Shown in pieces: positions 8,610 through 17,168 of a stretch of DNA of 64,000 bases. A program made the position numbers and the translations under genes. The notes below the pieces were generated by a model that saw only the letters and a program-made list of their open reading frames with translations, ran no database searches and had not been told where the DNA came from. Position 1 is the stretch's first letter, and every line of letters starts with the position of its first letter. This DNA is from CAYRFE01 sp964423645 [NCBI: uncultured bacterium] (GTDB lineage: Bacteria > Macinerneyibacteriota > Macinerneyibacteria > Macinerneyibacteriales): contig CAYRFE010000012.1 in NCBI GenBank assembly GCA_964423645.1, forward strand, positions 1 through 64,000. Reading direction: 5' to 3'.

Positions 8610-10226
8610 TCACTTCCGAAAGTTTGTTCCTTTATTAATATATATCTTATTTCCGTTAGCAACCATATCAATGAAACTATCACCATTTATATCGCCAAAG
8701 ACAATTTTTTCAGTTCTCATAAGTGAATTTAAAGCATATTCAACGAAACGTAAACGTCCCTCATTGATCAATATTTTTGTGCATCCGTTGCCGTATACAA
8801 TTAAATCTTGATTTAAGTCACTATTGATATCTGCTACGGCAATATAATAAATACGCATTCCCGCAAACTCATCCGGCGTTACTTTCGTAAAGACTGCAGA
8901 TCCGTTGTTAAGATAAATATTTAACTTATTCATATACGTTTCTGCATTGGAAAGAATCAAATCATTGTCACCATCATTATCAATATCACTCATGACTACA
9001 TACGAACATGAAGGGTCTATCTTTGTATGTTTCAGTTTTATAAATTCACCATCTCCGTTATTGTTGTAGATATCGAGTGTCTCATAATTACCCATGACTA
9101 TATCGGAATCCCCATCACTATCAAGATCACCTATGGCCACAGTCGCACCACCATATTCAGGAAATAACGTTTTAAATGATTCAACGAACACTGCATTTCC
9201 CTGATTCAAATACAACTTGGTAATATTTCTATGTTCGCTATATCCTACTAAAAACAGATCAAGATCACCATCCATATCGGCATCAAAGAGTTTTATCGTT
9301 GGATCTCGTACTCCGATTATCGAGTTTTTTGTTTCGGAAAAACCCGCTCTCCCATTATTTAGATATATCTTAACCATTCGTTTGTTTTCAACCGAACCTG
9401 CAATAATAATATCAAGGAATGAATCTCCATTAAGATCGCCTAAAGCAATATCACCCCATAGCATAGATAAAGAAACCGCCTCTTTAAAATTAACGTTACC
9501 ATCATTTATAAAAACCTTATTACCCACCAAATCCAAATCGCCGTCATTGTCAAGATCACCCAGCATAATAGTGCCCTCATGGGAAGAAATAGCAGTGCTG
9601 AATAATTCAAAAAATAACCCCGAATCGTTTCTTCGTAAATAATCACGCAACTCCATGCTATAGGTATTGGAAGCATCTATTTCTAATGCTTTTTTAAGTT
9701 GCCCCCATGCATCTTGGGTATTTACTTCCGAGGTCTTTTCTGAACCATAAATTCCAAGCATCGAATATGCTTCACACAGTAAAAGGTGAATATGAGAAGC
9801 ATTTATTGAAACGTCATACTCGAGTCGGAATAAGTCCGTACCATTTATTTTATCGGAAAGCTCCTTGACAACTGCGTGAGGATTCTTATCTATCATATAC
9901 AAAAACGAAATACCTATAGATATAGTGGTATTTTGCTTCTCGGTAGGTGATTTTTCTTTTGCAATTAGAAAGGTTTTTTTTGATTCGGAAAATTCTTTCA
10001 TTCTCATATGCGAATACGCAACGCCAATATACGCTTCGCAATTATTTTTATCTATTGCTATTTCCTTGTTAAAATAAATGATTGCCTCACCATACTTAGC
10101 AGATTGATACAATTTCCAACCCTCCGAACAAAGTGTTTTTTCGGAGGTGTCTTCCACATTTTTTACACATGAATGTGTAAAAACAACTACCAGTATCGTG
10201 AACAAAAAAAGAATATTTCTTTTCAT
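8610..10226 (-). CDS. TPR / FG-GAP (VCBS) repeat lipoprotein
   Basis: The 538-residue product starts with a short basic region, a hydrophobic stretch and a cysteine near residue 20 (T-H-S-C), so it is probably a lipoprotein, although the lipobox is not ideal. Residues about 30-190 are TPR-like helices. From about 210 to the end there are about seven FG-GAP/VCBS blades with D-x-D-x-D-G-D-x-D calcium-loop motifs (for example D-L-D-N-D-G-D-L-D-L). Such repeats form an integrin-like beta propeller used in binding at the cell surface. It is the second gene of a pair with a paralogue, 15 bases downstream of its stop, with a GGGGGA ribosome binding site. Confidence 0.85.
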   Translation of the reverse strand: MKRNILFLFTILVVVFTHSCVKNVEDTSEKTLCSEGWKLYQSAKYGEAIIYFNKEIAIDKNNCEAYIGVAYSHMRMKEFSESKKTFLIAKEKSPTEKQNTTISIGISFLYMIDKNPHAVVKELSDKINGTDLFRLEYDVSINASHIHLLLCEAYSMLGIYGSEKTSEVNTQDAWGQLKKALEIDASNTYSMELRDYLRRNDSGLFFELFSTAISSHEGTIMLGDLDNDGDLDLVGNKVFINDGNVNFKEAVSLSMLWGDIALGDLNGDSFLDIIIAGSVENKRMVKIYLNNGRAGFSETKNSIIGVRDPTIKLFDADMDGDLDLFLVGYSEHRNITKLYLNQGNAVFVESFKTLFPEYGGATVAIGDLDSDGDSDIVMGNYETLDIYNNNGDGEFIKLKHTKIDPSCSYVVMSDIDNDGDNDLILSNAETYMNKLNIYLNNGSAVFTKVTPDEFAGMRIYYIAVADINSDLNQDLIVYGNGCTKILINEGRLRFVEYALNSLMRTEKIVFGDINGDSFIDMVANGNKIYINKGTNFRK

Positions 10227-10241
10227 AATTCCCCCTGTTTC

Positions 10242-11975
10242 TCAATCATTAAAATATTTTTTCCCCTTACTAATAAGTAATTTTGTTGACGAAGTATCAT
10301 CCTCTGGATGAAAACCTGTTATTATCACATCACTACATCCATCGCCATTAATATCTCCAGCTGTAATATATCCATTTTCACGGCCAATAAATAAGTCATA
10401 GTCTATTTGGTAAAAATTACCATTACCATCATTCAGAAAAATTCTAAAATATTTTCTTACATTCCCTTTACCCGAGCTCATGGTGAGCAGATCAAGATCG
10501 CTATCACCATCAACATCTGCTAATACAAGTTGTGTATTCCACATATCTGCGATTTCTCCAGGAGTTATCTCCGAAAAAATTGCACTCCCATTGTTCCGAA
10601 ATATTTTTGTATAAGGTTTGTCCTTAATATTCCCCGATAGTAACAAATCGATGTCGCCATCGTTGTCAATATCACCCGTCACAAGAGAAGGATGAGATAC
10701 CCCCAATAATGCTCTTTTTTCGAATACAGAAAAAGCGCCTTCACCGTCATTTAAATAAATTATGGTCATATAATCTGAAAAAGTCCGAATATAACCGGAA
10801 ATAATAATATCCAAATCGCTGTCATTATCAAAATCAGCAAAAACAATATCTCCATTTTCGGGTGTAAAAAACTCATTCTTATCGCATTTGCTAAAAGATC
10901 CCTTACCATTGTTAATATATAATAAACAAGAATGCGTGCTATTCAACTCACCCGCTACCATCACATCAAGATCTCCGTCACCATCAACATCACCGAGAAT
11001 GGTTTTACCATACACCCCTTTGATAGTTCCTTCCCCAACTTCTTTAAAACTCGAATGCCCATTATTAACATAAATTTTAGTTACAGCCAGATATCCCTTT
11101 ACGCCACCCATTAAGACTACATCGATATCACCATCATGGTCTACATCACCAATACCAAAATTGCCTCGAGATACGCTTGAAAATGTTTCGACCTCTTTTG
11201 ATAAACTCCCTTGGCCATCATTAAGATATAATTTTGTATAATATTCACCGTCATAATATCCATTGATAATAAGATCATTGTCTCCGTCATTATCAAAATC
11301 GGCAAGTGCCTGAGAATTACCCTCTGCCACAAAACCTAAGTTCCCTATTAATTCTGTAAAGAGTCCGGCTTCATTTCGCATAAGATACTTATACATACGT
11401 TGCGCATTTTTATCCTTTGGATTCAACTCAAGTGCTTTTTTCGTCTGTCCCCATGCATCAAGTGTGTTAACATCGGAGTCCTTTTCGGTTCCGAAATAAC
11501 CTACTCTTGCATATGCTTCCGACAGTAGCACATGTAAAAATACTGAATCAATATTACTGTTTTCATATAATTTAAAATTATCTGTTCCTATTATTTGAGT
11601 TGATAATTCGTTGATGGCAGCATGGGGATTATTTTCAAGCATATATAGTTGCGATAATCCTATAGAAATGGCATTTTTATGATCATCAGCGGTTGCTTTT
11701 TTTCGAGCAATTTCAAATTGTACTTTCGATTCAGAAAAATTTTGCACTTTTATGTAACTATATGCCAATCCAATGTATGCCTCGCAATATTCAGAATTAG
11801 TCTTTATTGCATATGAAAATACACCCACAGCGCTTACCGGGCTTGAACGATACAATTCCCATCCTTCTTTACATAAATTGGCTTCTTTAGACAAAAAAAC
11901 ATTCTTCGCACAACCAAAGAAACTGAAGAAAAAAACAGATATCAGCACAATACTATATAAACTCAACTTCTCCAT
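10242..11975 (-). CDS. TPR / FG-GAP (VCBS) repeat lipoprotein, paralogue
   Basis: The layout is the same as in the neighbouring gene. The signal peptide ends at a good lipobox (S-F-F-G-C, Cys about 22). TPR-like helices span about 30-190, then seven to eight FG-GAP/VCBS repeats carry D-x-D-x-D-G loops to the C terminus. The two proteins share a clear N-terminal pattern (a Cys-x-E-G-W-E/K-L-Y segment, then E-A-Y-I-G-x-A-Y-S) and so derive from a tandem duplication. The ATG at 11975 is chosen because it follows a G-rich stretch; an ATG at 11987 in the same frame is the alternative. The likely location is the outer membrane, facing the periplasm or outside. Confidence 0.83.
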   Translation of the reverse strand: MEKLSLYSIVLISVFFFSFFGCAKNVFLSKEANLCKEGWELYRSSPVSAVGVFSYAIKTNSEYCEAYIGLAYSYIKVQNFSESKVQFEIARKKATADDHKNAISIGLSQLYMLENNPHAAINELSTQIIGTDNFKLYENSNIDSVFLHVLLSEAYARVGYFGTEKDSDVNTLDAWGQTKKALELNPKDKNAQRMYKYLMRNEAGLFTELIGNLGFVAEGNSQALADFDNDGDNDLIINGYYDGEYYTKLYLNDGQGSLSKEVETFSSVSRGNFGIGDVDHDGDIDVVLMGGVKGYLAVTKIYVNNGHSSFKEVGEGTIKGVYGKTILGDVDGDGDLDVMVAGELNSTHSCLLYINNGKGSFSKCDKNEFFTPENGDIVFADFDNDSDLDIIISGYIRTFSDYMTIIYLNDGEGAFSVFEKRALLGVSHPSLVTGDIDNDGDIDLLLSGNIKDKPYTKIFRNNGSAIFSEITPGEIADMWNTQLVLADVDGDSDLDLLTMSSGKGNVRKYFRIFLNDGNGNFYQIDYDLFIGRENGYITAGDINGDGCSDVIITGFHPEDDTSSTKLLISKGKKYFND

Positions 11976-12091
11976 ACCACCCACCATTTTTCAATAATTC
12001 AGCTATTTAACAAAATCCCTTCAAACTCTCCGTTGGATTTTTTTCAATTTAACAAACAGATACCTCTTTAACTGTATCAGCAGTAAATTAT

Positions 12092-12841
12092 TTATTTCTT
12101 CTTCGCCTGATTAGCGACCGCATCAATTTTCTTTTTTAATTCCTCCTGATCCCCCAGGTAGTAATGACGTATCGGCCGTAGCGTGACCTCATCAAGTTCA
12201 TACACCAAAGGAATTCCCGTAGGAATGTTCAATTCGGTTATCTCACTTTCAGGGATTGCATCAAGATATTTCACCAACGCACGGATACTGTTGCCATGCG
12301 CCACAATGATCGGTTTCTTCCCCGCTTTGAGTACCGGAGCTATTACATCATGCCAATACGGCAATACACGTTCAAGTGTGGTCTTTAAACTCTCGGTGGC
12401 AGGCAGTACATCTGCATCAAGTGTCGCATAGCGTGAATCATTACGAGGATGACGTTCATCGGCAGTTTCCAGTACCGGCGGCGGTGTATCATAACTGCGA
12501 CGCCATATGTGCACTTGCTCCATACCGAATTTTTCAGCTGTCTCTGCTTTGTTCAATCCTTGCAGAGCACCGTAATGACGCTCATTCAATCGCCAATGAT
12601 TATGCACGGGAAGCCACATCAAATCCATTGCATCCATGATTGTCCATGCGGTACGAATTGCTCGCTTCAATACCGACGTATACACACTGTCAAATGAATA
12701 TCCGGCGTCCTTTAATAATACTCCCGCATTCCATGCTTCATTCTTTCCCTTTTCCGTAATATCAACATCCGTCCAACCCGTAAAACGATTATCAAGATTC
12801 CATTGGCTTTCTCCGTGACGCACCAGTACAATCTTTATCAT
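12092..12841 (-). CDS. gpmA: 2,3-bisphosphoglycerate-dependent phosphoglycerate mutase
   Basis: The enzyme interconverts 3- and 2-phosphoglycerate in glycolysis and gluconeogenesis. The 249-residue product has the expected length. It shows the phosphohistidine motif R-H-G-E near residue 8, the N-R-F-T-G-W motif, the catalytic R-L-N-E-R-H-Y-G segment and the second histidine in V-A-H-G-N-S. The start at 12841 has a GGAGG site 7 bases upstream. A longer frame reaching back to 12955 includes the promoter and is rejected. It is monocistronic, between the umu operon and the FG-GAP genes. Confidence 0.96.
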   Translation of the reverse strand: MIKIVLVRHGESQWNLDNRFTGWTDVDITEKGKNEAWNAGVLLKDAGYSFDSVYTSVLKRAIRTAWTIMDAMDLMWLPVHNHWRLNERHYGALQGLNKAETAEKFGMEQVHIWRRSYDTPPPVLETADERHPRNDSRYATLDADVLPATESLKTTLERVLPYWHDVIAPVLKAGKKPIIVAHGNSIRALVKYLDAIPESEITELNIPTGIPLVYELDEVTLRPIRHYYLGDQEELKKKIDAVANQAKKK

Positions 12842-12874
12842 AATTTTCCTCCATGTTGTTACGCGAACGTCGTG

Positions 12875-12903
12875 ATTATACCCTTCAAGGATGATTTTGT
12901 CAA
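12875..12903 (-). promoter_or_regulatory. gpmA promoter
   Basis: On the minus strand a perfect TTGACA (12898-12903), a 17-bp spacer and a perfect TATAAT (12875-12880). This is a full consensus sigma-70 promoter, fitting a highly expressed glycolytic gene. Confidence 0.9.
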
Positions 12904-12958
12904 ATAACCGACACCCAAAAGTCATGTCCTCGGAAAAAGTACCAAATCGATACAAAAT

Positions 12959-14227
12959 TCATATCTTAATGAGCGGTATTTCACCCCATGATGTCGTACT
13001 ACGCTTCGACATTTTCGCTCGTTTCATACGCCATTGTTGTTCAAAGCCCTCGCCCGCGTATGAAAGCATCCCCATGCCGTATTTTGTATTTATTGAGTCA
13101 AGTAATGACATAACTGACTTTTCTTTCACACGGTCTCGAAGTGAAAATAGTTGCGGTGACACTGTTGCCTCAGGAATTAATCCCGCAAGCATAACCCCCG
13201 CCTTTTTATACCGAAATCCCGGTTTAAAAATTTTCTTTAATAATGCATGCGCATATGCTATCAACTCTGGGGAGTATGCTGTCGGTTCCGGTAAAATGAT
13301 GCAACATGAATTGCTGTATTGAGGGTCGTTTTTAAAACGATTGGTCATAATAAAGACATGTAGCGATGTGGCGTAAAGTTTGTGTCCGCGCATTCTCGCT
13401 GCGGCACGAACCACATATGATGCAACCGCTTCCTCCATATCTGTTAACGAATCTACGGGAGTTCCGAATGATCGCGAGGCAACTATTTCTTTTTTCCCGA
13501 GTCGAGTTGTCTCCATGGCTATGCATGAATATCCTCGCAACTCCCACACAGTTCTTAATCCCGTGACACCGCCAAGATGGGATCGGATCCACCCATCCTG
13601 TGAGTTTTTTAAATCCTCCGCTGTTCGAATTCCGTGCGCACGTAATTTAGGAGCAGATCGAAAGCCAATGCCCCATACATCTTCGATGTGCACCGTTCGC
13701 AACCACGTATCTCTAACTCCTTCTTCGGTAAGAGAAAATACATTGTTACATTTTTCATACTTCTTCGCGATATGATTCGCAAGTTTTGCAAGTGTTTTGG
13801 TTTGTCCGATACCGATTGATACAGGGATACCTGTCCACTGCTGAACGACATGTCGAATATGCTGCCCATATACTTCCATATCGCCTTGAAATCCGCTCAA
13901 TGACAGAAAACACTCATCAATCGAATAAATCTCAATGTCGGGAGAAAACCCCGAAAGAATTGACATCACACGTTGCGACATATCACCGTAAAGTGCATAG
14001 TTTGACGATAAAACTTGCACATCATGTGATTTCACCATTGCATCAACCGTAAAAATGGGAATACCTCTCGATATCCCGATAGCCTTTGCCTCCTGTGATA
14101 ATGCAACCACACATCCGTCATTATTTGATAAAACGACGACTGGCTTATTCCTTAATGAAGGATTAAACACCCTCTCACACGAAACATAGAAATTATTGCA
14201 ATCTATAAGCGCAAAGAGACTCTTCAT
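12959..14227 (-). CDS. umuC: Y-family DNA polymerase V catalytic subunit
   Basis: This translesion polymerase copies damaged templates at low fidelity together with UmuD'. The 422-residue product has the Y-family palm start [15 protein letters not shown], the [14 protein letters not shown] block typical of UmuC, the second catalytic motif Y-S-I-D-E-C-F-L near residue 100, and the helix-hairpin-helix region around 170-215. The C-terminal DUF4113-like segment ([14 protein letters not shown]) is present. It is the last gene of the umuD-SRAP-umuC operon, with a GGGA site upstream of the start. Confidence 0.95.
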   Translation of the reverse strand: MKSLFALIDCNNFYVSCERVFNPSLRNKPVVVLSNNDGCVVALSQEAKAIGISRGIPIFTVDAMVKSHDVQVLSSNYALYGDMSQRVMSILSGFSPDIEIYSIDECFLSLSGFQGDMEVYGQHIRHVVQQWTGIPVSIGIGQTKTLAKLANHIAKKYEKCNNVFSLTEEGVRDTWLRTVHIEDVWGIGFRSAPKLRAHGIRTAEDLKNSQDGWIRSHLGGVTGLRTVWELRGYSCIAMETTRLGKKEIVASRSFGTPVDSLTDMEEAVASYVVRAAARMRGHKLYATSLHVFIMTNRFKNDPQYSNSCCIILPEPTAYSPELIAYAHALLKKIFKPGFRYKKAGVMLAGLIPEATVSPQLFSLRDRVKEKSVMSLLDSINTKYGMGMLSYAGEGFEQQWRMKRAKMSKRSTTSWGEIPLIKI

Positions 14228-14267
14228 GTGATAGTACTATCCCTTGTCGTTATAATCATTGGGAATA

Positions 14268-14948
14268 TCATTGTTCGATGTCATTTTCCAAGGGAAATAA
14301 CGTTCGCACAGCATACTGCTCACAACAAGCAGGTGAATCATTATGTACATTATTCACCGCGTCTGATACTTGATGGCACACAATAGTATCAATCGAAGAA
14401 AGTGTTGCGGCATGCACGATCGTATCCGTCGAATCACCTGTCAGCCATGCCTGCGTCAACTCCTGAGGTAAAACGCATGGCATTCTATGGTGAATGGCCG
14501 CAATCACCCCGCACGCGGGAATCGTTACTATTGCAAATCGAGATGTTGATAATGAACTCTTTTCACATAATCCTGCCAAGACTATTGGTTGTCCGTCACG
14601 CCGATAAAAATAATACGGTTGAGACTTTTTTCCCGATTTATGCCATTCATAAAATCCATCTACCGGGATAACACACCGCAGTGCATGTACTGAAGGTTTT
14701 TCCCTATACGATTCCATGCGTATATTTATAAGTTGTACAGTTTTTTCATCTTTTACAATACGGGTTATACCCCATCCCAAATATTCAAGAATCCGTTGCC
14801 CTTTTTGACTTGAAACAACCATCGCTCGTTGCCCCGGCGCACAATTATACTTTGCTTGAATCTCTTCGACAATTGCAGTGATCTCATGGACATCAAAGTC
14901 ACGCATAACTTTTTCGTATCGAATTGTTTGTGCAAAACGACCACACAT
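14268..14948 (-). CDS. SRAP-domain protein (YedK/HMCES family)
   Basis: SRAP proteins form a covalent thiazolidine link between their Cys2 and abasic sites in single-stranded DNA, protecting them during replication. The 226-residue product starts M-C-G-R-F-A, so Cys2 becomes the N-terminal residue after Met removal. It has the conserved G-F-Y-E-W motif (near residue 100, with the catalytic Glu) and the late H-H-R-M-P motif (near 160). A longer frame upstream to 15065 overlaps umuD and would bury Cys2, so it is rejected. Its start lies one base after the umuD stop and umuC follows after 40 bases. Linkage of SRAP genes to SOS mutagenesis genes is known from comparative genomics. Confidence 0.94.
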   Translation of the reverse strand: MCGRFAQTIRYEKVMRDFDVHEITAIVEEIQAKYNCAPGQRAMVVSSQKGQRILEYLGWGITRIVKDEKTVQLINIRMESYREKPSVHALRCVIPVDGFYEWHKSGKKSQPYYFYRRDGQPIVLAGLCEKSSLSTSRFAIVTIPACGVIAAIHHRMPCVLPQELTQAWLTGDSTDTIVHAATLSSIDTIVCHQVSDAVNNVHNDSPACCEQYAVRTLFPLENDIEQ

Positions 14949-14949
14949 A

Positions 14950-15390
14950 TCACACAACCTCATGAATAACGCTTGTGACCACACCCCACACGGCGAAATC
15001 CATTCCTTCAGTAATGTCGATCGCTTGATATGCATCATTTTCAGGAGCAAGTACAATTTTTGCACCTTTTATCAATAAACGTTTCACTGTAAATTCCCCG
15101 TCGAGAATAGCTACTACGATCTTGTTGTGCACTGCCTCTATTGCACGATCAACAACAAGTATATCACCCGACATAATACCGGCACCAAGCATCGAATCAC
15201 CCTCAACTTTTACATAAAATGTTGCAGCAGGATGTTTTACCAAATATTCATTAAGATCAAGTTTTTTTTCGATATAATCATCTGCCGGTGACGGGAAACC
15301 TGCACGCAATCCGCTCACGTATAAAGGCAATGAAGTTTTCGTCCCTTCCTCATAGCCAAAAACAGCAGAGATATTACTATGTTTCTTCAT
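14950..15390 (-). CDS. umuD: UmuD-type S24 peptidase, polymerase V accessory subunit
   Basis: After RecA-stimulated self-cleavage, UmuD' joins UmuC to form polymerase V. The 146-residue product has the cleavage site A30-G31 followed by F-P-S-P-A-D-D-Y, catalytic Ser66 (G-D-S-M) and Lys103 (E-F-T-V-K), with the Ser-Lys spacing of 37 found in E. coli UmuD. It lacks a LexA-type DNA-binding domain. The ATG at 15390 is chosen because the upstream in-frame codons overlap the promoter. That promoter would start transcription at or beside this ATG, so the message looks leaderless. First gene of the umuD-SRAP-umuC operon. Confidence 0.93.
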   Translation of the reverse strand: MKKHSNISAVFGYEEGTKTSLPLYVSGLRAGFPSPADDYIEKKLDLNEYLVKHPAATFYVKVEGDSMLGAGIMSGDILVVDRAIEAVHNKIVVAILDGEFTVKRLLIKGAKIVLAPENDAYQAIDITEGMDFAVWGVVTSVIHEVV

Positions 15391-15396
15391 GAATGA

Positions 15397-15425
15397 AGTA
15401 TAGCGCATAGATTGTTGCTGTGCAA
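15397..15425 (-). promoter_or_regulatory. umuD promoter
   Basis: On the minus strand TTGCAC (15420-15425), a 17-bp spacer and TATACT (15397-15402). The -35 hexamer lies inside the palindrome at 15412-15428. Confidence 0.7.
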
Positions 15426-15428
15426 CAA
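15412..15428. promoter_or_regulatory. candidate SOS (LexA-like) operator
   Basis: TTGTTGC (15412-15418), TGT, GCAACAA (15422-15428) is a perfect 7-3-7 palindrome over the -35 box of the umuD promoter. Its position fits a repressor site. The sequence differs from the E. coli (CTGT-N8-ACAG) and Bacillus (GAAC-N4-GTTC) SOS boxes. Assignment to LexA is inference. Confidence 0.55.
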
Positions 15429-15493
15429 AGATAAGGTCTTTAAAAACCATCATTAATAATAGATTATACGATTTTTTACCTTTTTAAATGAAC

Positions 15494-15517
15494 TACCCCG
15501 CAGCAAGCTACGGGGTA
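15494..15517. repeat. palindromic repeat unit
   Basis: TACCCCG (15494-15500) pairs with CGGGGTA (15511-15517) around an AGC-AA-GCT inner hairpin. It lies just upstream of the umu operon in the repeat block. Confidence 0.6.
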
Positions 15518-15556
15518 TCTCCCCAAAAAATACTATATTTGTTTGCCCACCCCAAA

Positions 15557-15623
15557 CCCCTCCCTTTGAATTTGGGAGGGGCTTAATTTCTAATATAGTG
15601 GGGACTTCGTCCCCACACCCCTT
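15557..15623. repeat. dispersed palindromic repeat, copy 1
   Basis: CCCCTCCC (15557-15564) pairs with GGGAGGGG (15574-15581), followed by GTGGGGAC/GTCCCCAC with a TTC loop. The 50 bases at 15574-15623 match 33121-33170 at about 43 of 50 positions, so this is a dispersed family. Confidence 0.8.
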
Positions 15624-15649
15624 ATAATAACAAAACTATAATAGCAAAG

Positions 15650-15665
15650 CCGAAGCAAGCTTCGG
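15650..15665. repeat. perfect short palindrome
   Basis: CCGAAGC-AA-GCTTCGG, a 7-2-7 perfect inverted repeat within the same repeat block. Confidence 0.65.
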
Positions 15666-16225
15666 GGAATTTGACCCATTTAGATTAAAACAAGAGACTC
15701 ACAAGTCTTTACATAATTAGTGCCGGCGACAATCAATAAAACCACACATTACCATGAAACCCGAAGCAACGGGACTACTCCGCCGCACGCCGCAGGATAT
15801 CCTAAGAATGACCTGAATAATCAGTGTATAAAAATTGAAGTGGGTTTTGTTAGGAAAAAACTAATTGAGCGAAACGAGTTTATTTGTTTCAGAGAAAGTG
15901 CGCACATTTTTGCGGATGTATTACCGTTTTGGTTTTTTTCCTTTTTATATCAAGAGAAAAAGTAAAATACAGATTTATCAAGCGTTACGAACAACTGCTA
16001 AATGAACAGTCCGGCCGGTACAGTCCTCATACCTCTTCTCATATCGAAACTATTATAGTAAAGTCGGTAAACTTCAAAGAATATGCCCGTTAAAATTCAA
16101 AGTGTGTGCGATGGTAACGTTATGTCACATAGTCTTCCTGTACCGCGTTTCTCATTATTAAGACCGGGAAAAGATCGTAACCTTGGTTCAAGCAATAATA
16201 CCTTCATATTATTCAGATAATTTCA

Positions 16226-16254
16226 TTGACACATGAATATGCAGTATTTATACT
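16226..16254 (+). promoter_or_regulatory. tyrA promoter
   Basis: TTGACA at 16226-16231, a 17-bp spacer and TATACT at 16249-16254. GGGGG before the ATG at 16288 serves as ribosome binding site. Confidence 0.85.
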
Positions 16255-16287
16255 TAGGGTGCGCGTTTTACCAAAGGGGGATATTAC

Positions 16288-17061
16288 ATGAATATACTTA
16301 TCATCGGAATGGGACATATGGGAGCATGGTTTGCTGAAGAACTTCACACGAACCATTCAATCGCTATTTTCGATACCGATGAAAAAAAACGCATGCATGG
16401 GTTGCATGGGACAATTATAAATAATCTTGAGGAAGTGACATCATTCAATCCCCAAATGGTTATTAATGCTGTAGATTTTACCCACACTCTCGCCAGTTTT
16501 TATACACTTTTCCCCTATTTATCCTCGGATTGTATTCTCGCGGATATTGCCTCAGTAAAAACCGGTCTTCAAGATTTTTATACATTGCACAAAAAGCGTT
16601 TTGTCTCGGTTCATCCGATGTTTGGCCCGATATCAGCATATGTAAGTGACCTTTTGCGAGAACATGCGATCATCATCAAAGAATCTGATCCTGACGGTAA
16701 AAAATTTTTTATAGATTTTTTTTCTCAAAAAAATGTCGGTATACACGAGTTCACCTTTCGTGAACACGACGAGACAATTGCGTATTCTCTTTCCACACCG
16801 TTTATAACCAGCATGATCTTTGCCGCATGTATGACACGCCAACAAGCACCGGGGTCAACATTTCAAAAACACCTTGAAACCGCACGTGGTTTATTATGCG
16901 AAGATAATCACCTTATATCAGAAATTTTATTCAATCCGCTTACGCAAACCCAAATAAATCGCATGAGTGATCAACTTAATGTCTTATCCGATATTATCGC
17001 ACGAAAAGATATCGATGCCATGAACCAATTGATCACTAAAATTCGCTCGAAGGTCGAGTAA
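16288..17061 (+). CDS. tyrA: prephenate dehydrogenase
   Basis: The enzyme oxidatively decarboxylates prephenate to 4-hydroxyphenylpyruvate in tyrosine synthesis. The 257-residue product starts with a Rossmann fold (I-G-M-G-H-M-G, residues 6-12). It then has the family motif A-D-I-A-S-V-K (near 92) and the catalytic H-P-M-F-G-P (near 110), and a helical dimerisation C-terminal half. There is no fused chorismate mutase or ACT domain, and at 257 residues it is on the short side. The related arogenate dehydrogenase cannot be excluded. It is transcribed from its own promoter; no other aromatic pathway gene is in the window. Confidence 0.85.
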   Translation: MNILIIGMGHMGAWFAEELHTNHSIAIFDTDEKKRMHGLHGTIINNLEEVTSFNPQMVINAVDFTHTLASFYTLFPYLSSDCILADIASVKTGLQDFYTLHKKRFVSVHPMFGPISAYVSDLLREHAIIIKESDPDGKKFFIDFFSQKNVGIHEFTFREHDETIAYSLSTPFITSMIFAACMTRQQAPGSTFQKHLETARGLLCEDNHLISEILFNPLTQTQINRMSDQLNVLSDIIARKDIDAMNQLITKIRSKVE

Positions 17062-17115
17062 TTCGTACGCTACTACACACCGTTGCTCTTTTCTTTATCA
17101 TATGCAATCTCGCTC

Positions 17116-17143
17116 TTGACAAATTTCAAATTTCGCGCACAAT
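17116..17143 (+). promoter_or_regulatory. promoter of the hldD operon
   Basis: Perfect TTGACA at 17116-17121. The best -10 is CACAAT at 17138-17143 after 16 bp, so the assignment rests on the -35. Confidence 0.5.
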
Positions 17144-17168
17144 ACAGACCTGAGAAGGAGGTGCTACC

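Larger units (their letters stand above)
15454..16225. other. intergenic region without a convincing gene
   Basis: About 770 bases. The first third (15490-15670) holds several palindromic repeat units. An open frame at 15720-15965 has an ordinary codon pattern at its 3' end only, no ribosome binding site and no recognisable family, so I treat it as non-coding or as debris. Nothing else is recognisable until the tyrA promoter. Confidence 0.6.

Noticed and set aside
12842-12955. N-terminal extension of gpmA
   Set aside because: The extension contains the consensus promoter; the GGAGG site supports the start at 12841.
14949-15065. N-terminal extension of the SRAP gene
   Set aside because: It overlaps umuD and would place the catalytic Cys inside the chain, where the family needs it at position 2.
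15720-15965. 81-residue open frame in the repeat-rich gap
   Set aside because: No ribosome binding site, no promoter and no known family; it starts inside repeat debris. It could be a remnant of a gene but cannot be supported.
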